A program made the translations under genes and the position numbers. Source: Allomyces macrogynus ATCC 38327 (taxonomy: Eukaryota > Blastocladiomycota > Blastocladiomycetes > Blastocladiales > Blastocladiaceae). Taken from it: 64,000 bases of DNA. The stretch is taken from the NCBI GenBank assembly GCA_000151295.1, contig GG745350.1, positions 442,464 to 506,463 of the forward strand, read 5' to 3'. This document shows positions 43,107-52,980 of the stretch, piece after piece. Numbering within the stretch: position 1 is the first letter of the stretch; each line of letters starts with the position of its first letter. The notes below the pieces were generated by a model. It searched no databases and was not told the DNA's origin. It saw only the letters and a list, made by a program, of their open reading frames with translations.

Positions 43107-43557
43107 TGCCCGCTGTTTCTCGACCGTTTGCCGACTCATTGCCCCGCACCCCAACACATTTTGGTCGTTTGCGTTGCCTGTTTTTATTTCCGCTTCCAGA
43201 CTTACCGCTGCTGCTTGATGATTTGCCCTTCGTTCGTTCGCTCGTTTCGAAATACGTAGTCGCGCCGTGTATAAATACCTTTGCATTGTCGAAGCCCATG
43301 TCTTCCAATATGCTGCCTCTGCACACAAATGATGTCTTCTGGTCCACGCGGTCCTTTTCCACCGCGCATCGTTTGACAAGCGTCGCCTGTCGAGGGTCGA
43401 GGATCGCGAAGTCACGATTGCGCCCGGTTCATTGTCATCTGTGACCAGGAGATCGGTTCTTCACACTCGCACGCTAACAAATAAGGGCATACATCCATTC
43501 AATCCAACGGCTACCTGAATCGCAGTCCCCTCCATCCCGTCCTCTCTCCCCTCGCCC
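43107..43557. other. Convergent intergenic region
   Basis: 3' flanks of VTC4 (plus) and the MFI homologue (minus). No gene seen. Confidence 0.5.
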
Positions 43558-46229
43558 TCAAATAAAGTTGGACAGAAAGAGCGACCGCACATCCTGTGCC
43601 GACCCGCGACTTCGCGCCGACGACGCGCGGCTCGACGCGACCGACCCCATGCCCCTCTCCACCGTCTCCGCCGGCCGCGGCACCATCCCATCCTCATCAT
43701 CCTCACCCCGCTCCGCATCACCGACCCCAATCGCGCGCAGCGCCGCGAGCGCTGCCCGGCGCTCATGATCCGTTGTCGTCGTTGCGAGCCCATACCAGTC
43801 GCTCGTGTACTGGTCAAAGTCGAGCGCGGCACTCCACTGCAGCATGTCGTCGTCCAAGTCCGGCAGGGCGTCGGCATCATCGTCACCGTCGGCGGCGGCT
43901 GGTGGAGGTGGCGAAGGAGCGGCATACCGTACATTTTGCGCATCCACTCGACTTTCTTGCGTTTGCGTTTGCGCTCGACGTCGGTGNNNNNNNNNNNNNN
44001 NNNNNNNNNNNNNNNNNNNNNNNNNNNNNNNNNNNNNNNNNNNNNNNNNNNNNNNNNNNNNNNNNNNNNNNNNNNNNNNNNNNNNNNNNNNNNNNNNNNN
44101 NNNNNNNNNNNNNNNNNNNNNNNNNNNNNNNNNNNNNNNNNNNNNNNNNNNNNNNNNNNNNNNNNNNNNNNNNNNNNNNNNNNNNNNNNNNNNNNNNNNN
44201 NNNNNNNNNNNNNNNNNNNNNNNNNNNNNNNNNNNNNNNNNNNNNNNNNNNNNNNNNNNNNNNNNNNNNNNNNNNNNNNNNNNNNNNNNNNNNNNNNNNN
44301 NNNNNNNNNNNNNNNNNNNNNNNNNNNNNNNNNNNNNNNNNNNNNNNNNNNNNNNNNNNNNNNNNNNNNNNNNNNNNNNNNNNNNNNNNNNNNNNNNNNN
44401 NNNNNNNNNNNNNNNNNNNNNNNNNNNNNNNNNNNNNNNNNNNNNNNNNNNNNNNNNNNNNNNNNNNNNNNNNNNNNNNNNNNNNNNNNNNNNNNNNNNN
44501 NNNNNNNNNNNNNNNNNNNNNNNNNNNNNNNNNNNNNNNNNNNNNNNNNNNNNNNNNNNNNNNNNNNNNNNNNNNNNNNNNNNNNNNNNNNNNNNNNNNN
44601 NNNNNNNNNNNNNNNNNNNNNNNNNNNNNNNNNNNNNNNNNNNNNNNNNNNNNNNNNNNNNNNNNNNNNNNNNNNNNNNNNNNNNNNNNNNNNNNNNNNN
44701 NNNNNNNNNNNNNNNNNNNNNNNNNNNNNNNNNNNNNNNNNNNNGGCTTGAGGGGTGGTGGGCGGAGAGGGTCAGCAGGTGGATGGGTGGGCGGGTGGGT
44801 GGAGCGAGTGAGGTAGACGTACGTTGGCCGACTGGATGATGGGTCGCCAGCCGTTGTTTTCGAACCGCTTGTACCACGTTTCTAAACAGCGACAGCGTCA
44901 AAAATCGGGCGAGAAGAAGCACTGAGGACACCAGCAGTACGTACTCTTCTGTGTATCGAGCGGGTTAGCGTAATTGCGCGGCGCAAACGCGCCGAGATCA
45001 ATCGTCGCGTGGTTAACGTAAATCTTGTAGTAAATCGTAGGCGGGAACGTAGTCTGCACTGCCGACAAGCGTGAGTTTGGCTGCCGCAGATGAGCCCATC
45101 CGGGGAAATCCAGCGTACCCCGCCGAGCCGAAACCGGACATGCACACCCGCGGCCGAATCCATGAGCTGCGACTCTTTCGGGTTGATAAACTTGAGAATC
45201 GACCGCGGATCCGCCTGCTCGCGGGTGCGAATGAGGCCGCGCAGGTACTGGTAGACTTTCCGTGACTAACGTTGCCAGCCAAGCACGCCGTGAGCAATCA
45301 AGCGGCACACACCATCCCGGTACACTGACAACGCACCCAAAACTGCCGCCACCGCCTTTGAATCCGCATCGCCGCGAGATCCTGGTTCTGGCGCAGCGCA
45401 AGCACGTTCAGCCTCTCCTGTTCCTGCGCGAGATAGTTGATCCCGTGCCCCGCGCGCTTGGCATCCAGCGTGCGCCGCAATGCGCGTTTCGCACGGTACA
45501 TTTTCCACGTAGCCTGCAGCTTCATTGCGCAAAACTCGTCGTAGTACGGCGGAATCCACCCAAGCAGCTCAATGTGCAGCGCGTACTCGCGGTACTGCGC
45601 GAGCATGCGCTCCTGGACTGCGAGCTCGTGCGCTAGGTCGGGTAGCGGGCGACCAAACGCCCAATGGAGTCGGCGCTGCAGTGATGCGGCGGCGGAGGCA
45701 GAATGGTCGCGTGCCATGTCGGGCTGGGATAGTGAACAGGAGAGGGACGCGGATCCGGGGCGAGATGTAGCGGCGGATGCGTGGCTCGATGACGCAACGG
45801 ATCCGCCATGGTTCGACGACGCTTGCGCGTGCGTGGCGAGACTCACGGTGCCAAAGCGCACGTATGTGTACTTGAGCCGAGTGCTGTGCGTGCGCCATGC
45901 GGTTTGCAGCGTCAGGGCCGCCGCGAGCCGTCTCAATTGCTGCTGGACCGTCTTGGATCTCAAGAGCTGCGACGAGTCGAGGTCTTGGTCCTCTGCCGGG
46001 AGCGGGAGCGGCTGGCCATACAGCGCGGCCTGGAATGCGAGCGCGGAATGAGGACTCAGAATCCACGACAGCGCGGTGAGTCGACGGGGCGTACTTTGCG
46101 CGCTTCGGGTGATCGCCGGACCAGTTGCTCGAATCTGTCGAGCGGGAACTGCACGAAGCGCAGCAGCTTCTTGGGGTCAAACCCTGCGCCCAGGGCGCGA
46201 ATTTCCGGCGCATAGATGCTGGTGTTCAT
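43558..46229 (-). CDS. C11orf65/MFI-like IQ-motif protein, interrupted by an assembly gap
   Basis: Minus-strand exons: 46229-46095, 46029-45337, 45265-45119, 45053-44945, 44881-44823, then the gap, then 43986-43928 and 43898-43558. Order and motifs follow human C11orf65 (MFI): an IQ-like segment AMRIQRRWRQFW; RSILKFINPKESQLMDSAAG; VHVRFRLGG; FPPTIYYKIYVN; APRNYANPL; WYKRFENNGWRPI; RKRKKVEWMRKMY; and LQWSAALDFDQYTSDWYGLAT. The human protein is described as a mitochondrial fission regulator; distribution in flagellated lineages suggests a ciliary link, which is inference. The N-terminal exons (MNTSIYAPEIRALGAGFDP) are longer than human. The first five exons alone give 380 residues. The last junction needs either a 29-nt intron (43899-43927) or an indel. 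Confidence 0.82.
43987..44744. other. Assembly gap (758 N)
   Basis: An unbroken run of N inside the MFI homologue, between the exon with WYKRFENNGW and the exon with RKKVEWMRKMY. By comparison with the human protein only a short part of the coding sequence should be missing. Confidence 0.99.
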
Positions 46230-46639
46230 GTCGATGACGAGAGCGGGTGACGGAAAACCGTCGAACTGAGCCGAATGAAGGAAATAGCTCGTGGATGGAG
46301 GTCCAAGCGGGTGTCGAGCGTTTCAATGATGAGGGGGGCGACGTGAGGTTGCCGATCGAAAGCAAGTCTGTCGACTTGATGCAATAATCGTATGCGGCCA
46401 GTTGTGGAGCGTTTTCGGTCTATTTGGTGGAGAACGCTCGAGGTGCTGGTCGTCATGTGCTAGTCAAGCCTGAAGTCGATGTTTTTGTCTGATAAACGCG
46501 ATCACGTTTCCTAAAATGGTTATTTCCGACGGCCAAGTTGCTCCTGCACAAACCGCCAGCAGCTCCGACACTGGGTGCGCGTGAAGCAAATTGGATCAGG
46601 AGCATCCCGTAAAGCCTGTAATGCCAACAATCTAATTTC
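46230..46639. other. Intergenic: 5' flank of the MFI homologue
   Basis: Lower GC than the flanking genes, with no recognisable gene. It is also the 3' flank of the F-box/R3H gene. Confidence 0.45.
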
Positions 46640-48382
46640 CTATTGCGGACCAAGTGCGCGGTCTGACACGACCAAAAACCGGCCTCGACCCGACCCATAA
46701 CTCTGGCTCGCAAGTCCCATGAGCTGCGCACGCTCGTGCACGAGCCGACGCACGTACGACGAAATATTTGGCGGGAACCGCAAAGCGCGCGGGGTGTCGG
46801 CTGTGGGTAGCGTCACAAACGCACGCAAAATGCGGTCAATCTCGTCGTTAACGGTGGCCTCGCTTGATCGGCGTGGGCCCTCAAGCAATACATCCACGGG
46901 CCCAGGGAGCGCTTGGTCTGGTGAAGATGGCGGCGTGGACGATACCGACGGAGGAGTTGGCGCGCGCGCCATCACGTCGCGCAATGACCAAACAACGGTC
47001 CCCGTGGCCGCGACCGCGGTACGGAACGACGCGTCGTGATCGTTGTCATCGTCGAGGGCGCGATTAAGACCGCGCATCTGGAATCGCTCGTACTCATCGC
47101 TCTCGCTCCGACGCCGTGCCTGCACCCGTCGCCCACTGCGTGCGCGACGCGAATCAGACCAGTCGTCATCATCGTCCTTTCGTGCCGCAGCCGAAGATCC
47201 ACCTCCACTCTTTCGCAACCCAGCACCCTTGGTCCCAGGCCATCGTGGAAACGCCGCAGCAACCGCCGCCTGAACGGCATCCCGTCCCTTGGCCGACCAT
47301 GGCGTCCACCCGGCCGCACGCGCGAGCAAATCTAAATCCCGAGCGAGCCGCGCGCGCGACGTCAAGACGTTCGCTTCGTGCTGCACCCACGCGGCACTCA
47401 CGGCGCGTCCGAGCCGTCCACACTCGCGCAAAAACGCCGTGCGCTGCGCTTCCAATGCGAGTTCATCTTCCGTCGGCGTGTACCCGTGCCACGCCTCAAA
47501 CTCGGCCGTGTGCTTGGCGGGTAGCAGCGTGCGCTGCGCGAGAAAGTCGGCGATTTTGGTCGGGAGTCGCGGCGCGAGACCCACCAGAATCGGCGTCGCG
47601 ATGGGGTGGAGGAGGAATTGCGCCTGAGCGCGGGCAAGAGACGGGCTCGACCCGTGAAATGCCGGGACCGCTGGAGGTAAGGGCACAGGCACGGTCGCGC
47701 CAGGCGGGAGCGAGTCCGGGTGGAATGCGGCCATCGTGATCGCGGTTTGGCGCGCGCTGCGCTCTTGGTACGACACGATCATATTCTCGCCGAGGAACGG
47801 TACCAGCGCGGGCGAGTCGCGCAGAACGGCCGCGGCGAGATGCGGCGCGGCGAGGTGCCGGAACAGCATGCACGAGTTGAAGACGGACAGAAGAGCTCGT
47901 GGCGCAAGGAGATCGAGATCGGAACGTCGGCGCGCAGTTCCTGCCGGTCTTGCTGTACTGCTGGGTTCTTCTTGCGCGAGGGTGTTCGCGTCGAGCTCTA
48001 GTTGCCTTGCCAAGTGCCCGACAATCTTGGCCCAGAGCTCGACAGGAAGCGCGTCGAGCGTAATTCGTGGTTCCATTTCGTCGCGAGCGCTGTGTCCTCC
48101 ACTACTAAGCGCGACTTGGCCGACAGACGACGCAGGATCACGAGTGGGCATTGCTTGAAGTACGGTACTTGCTGCACGACTTGAATCACGGTTTTCACCA
48201 CCTTCACGTCGCTGTTGGCTCGGAGATAGACGTTGTCGTCCCATGCCTTGCTCTTGAACAATGCGGGGAGTTGTTGATGTCTGCAGAGCGTCGCTGATGA
48301 ACTGGATTGCGCGACAGAAGCTCGGGCGATCCCTGACATCAACCGAAACGACGCGATGCAGATGCGCCGTGATTGAAAGCAA
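46640..48382 (-). CDS. F-box protein with a C-terminal R3H-like domain
   Basis: The frame allows 580 residues from 48382, but the likeliest start is Met at 48076 (MEPRITLDALPVELWAKIVGHL), giving 478. That N-terminus is an F-box core (LP-x-ELW-x-KIV-x-HL), followed by ALLSVFNSCMLFRHLAAPHL. The middle (HPIATPILVGLAPRLP; EDELALEAQRTAFLRECGRL) is helical, then charged and Ser-rich. The C-terminus NISSYVRRLVHERAQLMGLASQSYGSGRGR plus FLVV is a strong R3H pattern (R-x-x-x-H-x-x-A-x-x-x-GL-x-S-x-S-x-G), a single-strand nucleic-acid-binding fold, with Arg and His in place. An F-box with R3H pairing is unusual. The region upstream of 48076 shows better coding character in another frame, so the 5' end is uncertain. 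Confidence 0.6.
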   Translation of the reverse strand: MLSITAHLHRVVSVDVRDRPSFCRAIQFISDALQTSTTPRIVQEQGMGRQRLSPSQQRREGGENRDSSRAASTVLQAMPTRDPASSVGQVALSSGGHSARDEMEPRITLDALPVELWAKIVGHLARQLELDANTLAQEEPSSTARPAGTARRRSDLDLLAPRALLSVFNSCMLFRHLAAPHLAAAVLRDSPALVPFLGENMIVSYQERSARQTAITMAAFHPDSLPPGATVPVPLPPAVPAFHGSSPSLARAQAQFLLHPIATPILVGLAPRLPTKIADFLAQRTLLPAKHTAEFEAWHGYTPTEDELALEAQRTAFLRECGRLGRAVSAAWVQHEANVLTSRARLARDLDLLARAAGWTPWSAKGRDAVQAAVAAAFPRWPGTKGAGLRKSGGGSSAAARKDDDDDWSDSRRARSGRRVQARRRSESDEYERFQMRGLNRALDDDNDHDASFRTAVAATGTVVWSLRDVMARAPTPPSVSSTPPSSPDQALPGPVDVLLEGPRRSSEATVNDEIDRILRAFVTLPTADTPRALRFPPNISSYVRRLVHERAQLMGLASQSYGSGRGRFLVVSDRALGPQ

Positions 48383-48455
48383 ACATCCGCAAACATGTTA
48401 TCATTTGAATGACTACAATTAAGCTAAGGTGACGCAGATTCGAAATCGAGCGACG

Positions 48456-50371
48456 CTACAGAAGAGAAAACTCGTCGGGTATCAGGTCATACGCAAGCGG
48501 ATCGACCACAAGCGACTGCCCTGCACGGGCGACCAAGGATGCAACAGGATTGTGGACACCTGGCCGTGCACGTTTCGCGGGTGGGAGGGGCGCCATCGCA
48601 CTAGGCGTCGAGGTGCGAGCCCGTTTCCGGGCGGAGCGCGGTTGTCGAGGCACGGGGGTCGCAGTTACTCGTGCCCGACGCTCTCCTGCGAGAGCAAGCT
48701 CGGGATTCGGGTCGAGAGTGCGCGCAGGTGAAGGAACCCAGTCGCCGATCATCGGCTCGAAAATCCTGTCGAGTGAACGCGTGTCAAGAAAGACTCAACT
48801 GCGAAGCGAATCGATGATATTCGCGTACCATTCCGGTTCGGATGTAACGTGCGCAGGACGCGTTGGCGTGGAGTTCGTTGCCGTCGCTGGTGCCGACACC
48901 CGCGGTACAACATCGACCACATCCTCGACCTCCTCTTGCATCTCCACTATCCACCGCGCACAGGCGTCCATGGCGGCACCGTGAAGTTCTTCGAGCAAGT
49001 ACTCGGCAATCGGCACCGCGTGCACCGCAAGTCCATGCTGATGCAACCGTTCAGCAACACGCCTCAGCTGCTCGAGCGTCGCAACGTCAAACAAGAGGGC
49101 TAATGACAGGGGTCGGCACGCGCGCAAATCGGATCGCAAAGTCGACGGTGCCAGCGCTGCGTGAATGACCGCAACACAATACACGAGATCCGAGTTCGTG
49201 GCCGCGTCAACCATGGCCGAAACTGTCGCACCGGCCTCGGGCACGACACGCATGGTCGCGAGGGCGAGCGAAATGTACTTCCGCACCCACTCGACGAGAT
49301 CCAACGCCGAACCGCGCACCGGGGCCAATGTGCGAACGAGCGCATGTCCAACGATTTGCATAGCCATGTCGAGTTCGTCACGCTCAGCGAGACGCGACGC
49401 GAATTGCAGGAACACGTCGTGCAGAGCGTGTTCGGCAGAGAGCTGGTCGCAAAAGACGTCGAGCACGACAAACTTGAGATCAAAGTGATTGGCCAGCGAA
49501 AACGTGGTCTCGAGATGCGAGAGCGTCAGCGACGCTTGATGTTGCTGCGAGAAAATGGCACGCACGAGCGTCATGAACTGAAAGGGGCACGAAAACTCGA
49601 CGGTGGCCCGGAAGAGCCCGACGAGAACGGCGGGTGAATGGGCGTGGTAGATGCAGAGCTCCGTTGCGTGCTGCTGCAGGACAAAGCTGGGTCGAGCGAA
49701 CCATGCGAAACGGGAGCAACATTATGAGAGACAAAGCAACGGGTGTGAAGAGAGAAGAAGGAAGGACCCATTGCTCAGACGTACCGCCGTAAATGAGCTG
49801 GTATCAATCTGCAAACGTCTTCGACCCGTTCTTCGTGATGGGACGCTTCATCACCGTCCGAATTATCAATTTCGGAAGCACTTCGAACGGTCTGTTGCTG
49901 GAGGGCCAGTTCGCGTCCGAGAGCAAATGCTGCAAGCTGCTTGAGCGAGCGGGGCTGGTCGTTGCTGGCCTTGGCCAGCGTGCTGGGGTTCAAGCGGTCC
50001 GTTGACGGCTCCACAGCGGACGTGCGCGCCAGGACGTCGCGGAATCCATCGTGAATCGCAATCGTGGGGCTCCGTAACGGATTATCGGCGATCTTGCTTG
50101 CCGAGTGAACGTCGAGTCGGCTCGGTTGCCGACGACGGCGTGACAAGGTGAATGGCCGTAGCTGAGCAATAATGCTGCTGCCGCTGCTGGTTGTGGATGG
50201 CGCCCGAGCTGGCGGTTGCGAGTCTTGGGTGTCGGAACGCAGTGCTGACGGCGTCGCTCGGACAGTTCGGTCGTAGTACGCGAGCTTGCCCTTGAGCGGA
50301 CGCAGAATGCGATTGACGCGCGGCGTCTCGATGATTAGTCGTGGAGAGAATGGGGAAGGTGGTAAAGCCAT
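48456..50371 (-). CDS. Three-exon gene, conserved-looking, unidentified
   Basis: Exons, minus strand: 50371-49785, 49686-48829, 48765-48456; 584 residues; both introns (98 and 63 nt) start GTACG and keep frame. The N-terminus has RLIIETPRVNRILRPLKGKL, a compact basic motif. The middle (HATELCIYHAHSPAVLVGLF; PFQFMTLVRAIFSQQ; KFVVLDVFCDQLSAEHALHD; LVEWVRKYISLALATM) is strongly helical, like an armadillo/HEAT or other alpha-solenoid. The C-terminus has IFEPMIGDWVPSP, Arg-rich patches with PPAKRARPG (NLS-like) and ends LAYDLIPDEFSLL. I do not recognise the family. Nuclear location is inferred from basic patches. Confidence 0.65.
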
Positions 50372-50919
50372 AGTCAAGTGTTTCTTGTTGTATTGCTGGT
50401 AGTTGGACGCAAAAAGGGTCGATAATGGTTGGAGGTCTCAATGAAGCTGGGAGCAGTGCTGGAACCACCGTCGATGTGATGAGTGTGATGTTCACGATGC
50501 GCCAACAAGAAATGTTGATGGGAAACGTCTGCAAGCATGCATGAAGCTGCACCACTCGGTTCAGGATACGAGCAGTTGACCTTTTGATCCTCGTGTCAAG
50601 AAAGGGAGTTCGCAACTGCAATTTGATTGCAGGTCGCGACGCTGAAATTCGAATGTTTTGCTCTTGTGGCAAGATGGGTACTTCATTCGCAAGATGTGGC
50701 AAGATGGGTACTTCATTCGCAAGATGTGTGCTTTCACAAAATGTGTGCTGTTCCAAGATTTGTGCTCCGTTTCAGTGCCTTGTACGTAACAAGTTGATTC
50801 AATGAGCTGACCAGCGCATGTCCACAATGACGGCCATCCGACAAAGCTGCATTTGATACAAACAGGCAACAAGAGCACGCTCCACCAATCGCAAGGATCC
50901 GCTCAAACATACCATCAAA
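50372..50919. other. Intergenic, low GC, with a tandem duplication
   Basis: 5' flank of the 584-residue gene and 3' flank of the hexosaminidase gene. It contains the exact 30-bp duplication at 50665-50724. No gene seen. Confidence 0.5.
50665..50724 (+). repeat. Exact 30-bp tandem duplication
   Basis: The unit beginning TGTGGCAAGATGGGTACTTC is present twice, head to tail, at 50665-50694 and 50695-50724, without mismatch. Confidence 0.95.
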
Positions 50920-52980
50920 TCAACGGCAATACTCAACGCGTCCCTCACACCAACCGGGCTGCACAGGCTCAGCACGGATCCCGCGTCGCAGCAGCAGCGC
51001 GCGGCGCGCGACATGCAGTCGCTGCGTGACCCGGTCCCGCTGTTCAATCGCCGACGCGACATTCATGCCCGCGTCCATACCCGGATGCGCCCATAGCCGC
51101 TCAGCGACTGCGAGGAGGCGCGGGAACGCGCGCGTTTCGACATTGCTCGCATCCACCTGCTCGCTCCACAAGCACGCCTCGCCACCAAGAACTCCCGCAT
51201 CGGGCACGCGCACGGTCGCGTCCCATCCCGGCTCTGAGTCGTGCCAGTTGTCAAGCGTCGGCTCGTAGTCGTACATGACGAACCAGGGGCGGTACGGGCA
51301 CCACGAGTTGGTCGAGACGCCGTTCAGCCCGCCGTTCGTCACCCACGCGCCGTGGCCGCAGTCGAGGTACCACGCCGACGCGGGCGACTGGATGACCTGC
51401 TTGCCCGCGCGCGTCAGGTCGCGGACAAGGTTCGGCTTGGACGCGGTCCACACTTGCACTGCCTGGAAAATCGATTCACGCTCGCGGATCTTGAGTTCGG
51501 CGAAGGGCTCTTCCCAGACAACAACCTTGCGGTCGTGCCAGTGCGACTGCAGCGATGGGCGCAGCCGGTCGTGGAAGTGCCGGACCAGGGCCGCGATATC
51601 GCCCTTGGCCACGTTCGGTGCCGCGAGCTGCGACCAGCACTTGGCGTTGATTTCGTCGTGGCCAATGTGCGCGTAGGCGTCGGGAAAGAGCTTGGCCGAC
51701 CGGTCGATGATCGCGTCGAGAACCTCGTACGTCTTGGCGTTGGTCGGGTCGAGCTGGCCTGTTGGCGGGCTCGCACCCCACTGCCAGAACGGTGCCGCGT
51801 TGGGACAGGTTTCAATCTCAGGGAACGCGCGCGACAGCGCGTACGTATGGCCCGGAATGTCCCATTCGGGAATCACGCGAATACCGCGCTGCTTGGCGTA
51901 TTCGACCACCTTGATAATGTCCGTCTCCGAGTAGGTCTCGGCAGGCGACAGCGCACCCTTGGCGGCCAAACTCGGCATGTTGGCAAGCGTGACGGGGAAC
52001 GCCTGGCTATCGATGAGATGCCAGTGGAGGACGTTGAGCTTGGTTGCGCCCATGCCGTCGAGCATCTTCAAAAGCACGGGGACCGGATAGAAATGGCGTG
52101 CTGTGTCGAGCAAAAACCCGCGGTGCTGGAACCGCGGCCAGTCGACGATCGAAAGCGGCTCGGCTTGCACAACGTAACCGCCGCCGCACATATCGAGAGT
52201 AATGGCGCCGTTGCTGTCACCAAAGGGGCGCGCTGAAACGGCCACGTCCAGCGCGCTGGCATCAATCGGTTGCACGACCTGCGCGAGCGTCTCGAGACCG
52301 CGCAGCGCGCCGTAGACGGTCGATGCGGCAAGAGTCACGCCGACAGCGTGGTTATCAATGGCGCCAATGTCGAGCGAGTACTTTTCGCTTGTAGCGACCG
52401 TCAGACTCGTGTCGGGCGATCGAACAACGATGCGAATCGTCATGCCAGCATCATTGGACGTGGTCGGCGTCGCGGAGTCGCCCTGAGCCACGGAAACAAA
52501 CGACTCGGGGTCCGAGCACGGGAACATGGCGCGCTTGGCGCGGTCGATGGCTGGCAAGAGCACAGCGGTCGCGTCGGAACCGATCACATCGAAAATGACC
52601 TTGACGGGTAGCGGCACCTTGGCGTTACGCGCCGTGTCGGCGGGCGCGGTCAGAATGCGCGGATGCGGCCAAATGGCCAAGTTGGCAACGCCATCAGCGC
52701 CAGCTGATGGCGCCGTGGGCGGTGGGGCCTGGTCCCCGTCGTTGGTCGGAATGGCCGCGTCAAGACTGGTTGATGCGTTGCCAAACAAGTTGCCAGCAGA
52801 AATGGCCCAAATGGCCACGGCTGTCACGGCAACAGCGTAGGCGGCGAGGCTGTACATGACGGTTGCGGGAATGGCGAAGTGGCGCTTGATCCACGACGTG
52901 TCCTTCTTTGTGTCAATGGACTGTACAAGGTCACGGAGCGCCGTCTTTGGCGCGTCGTCGTTGTTGCGAGGGGACTGCAT
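50920..52980 (-). CDS. Beta-N-acetylhexosaminidase, GH20, type II membrane form
   Basis: The frame is open from 53193, but I choose Met at 52980 (MQSPRNNDD), giving 686 residues, because the upstream 71 codons look like leader. A membrane anchor (VMYSLAAYAVAVTAVAIWAI) sits at about residues 37-61, with the enzyme outside. GH20 hallmarks follow: GYVVQAEPLSIVDWPRFQHR with GFLLDTARHFYPV, KLNVLHWHLIDSQAFP, RVIPEWDIPGHTYALS, AYAHIGHDEINAKCW (catalytic Asp-Glu), QVWTAS, WYLDCGHGAW, and GGEACLWSEQVDASN. It releases terminal GlcNAc/GalNAc, for example in chitin breakdown or glycan trimming. The common GGDE motif is GHDE here. The C-terminus lacks extra domains. Alternative start at 53193 would not alter topology. 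Confidence 0.92.
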   Translation of the reverse strand: MQSPRNNDDAPKTALRDLVQSIDTKKDTSWIKRHFAIPATVMYSLAAYAVAVTAVAIWAISAGNLFGNASTSLDAAIPTNDGDQAPPPTAPSAGADGVANLAIWPHPRILTAPADTARNAKVPLPVKVIFDVIGSDATAVLLPAIDRAKRAMFPCSDPESFVSVAQGDSATPTTSNDAGMTIRIVVRSPDTSLTVATSEKYSLDIGAIDNHAVGVTLAASTVYGALRGLETLAQVVQPIDASALDVAVSARPFGDSNGAITLDMCGGGYVVQAEPLSIVDWPRFQHRGFLLDTARHFYPVPVLLKMLDGMGATKLNVLHWHLIDSQAFPVTLANMPSLAAKGALSPAETYSETDIIKVVEYAKQRGIRVIPEWDIPGHTYALSRAFPEIETCPNAAPFWQWGASPPTGQLDPTNAKTYEVLDAIIDRSAKLFPDAYAHIGHDEINAKCWSQLAAPNVAKGDIAALVRHFHDRLRPSLQSHWHDRKVVVWEEPFAELKIRERESIFQAVQVWTASKPNLVRDLTRAGKQVIQSPASAWYLDCGHGAWVTNGGLNGVSTNSWCPYRPWFVMYDYEPTLDNWHDSEPGWDATVRVPDAGVLGGEACLWSEQVDASNVETRAFPRLLAVAERLWAHPGMDAGMNVASAIEQRDRVTQRLHVARRALLLRRGIRAEPVQPGWCEGRVEYCR

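Noticed and set aside
43561..43566. AATAAA as a plus-strand polyadenylation signal for VTC4
   Set aside because: It sits beside the stop codon of the minus-strand MFI homologue and over 450 nt past the VTC4 stop; no supporting context.
48766..48799. A 34-nt intron in the 584-residue gene
   Set aside because: Its phases do not match; a 63-nt intron 48766-48828 starting GTACGC fits in frame and in size.
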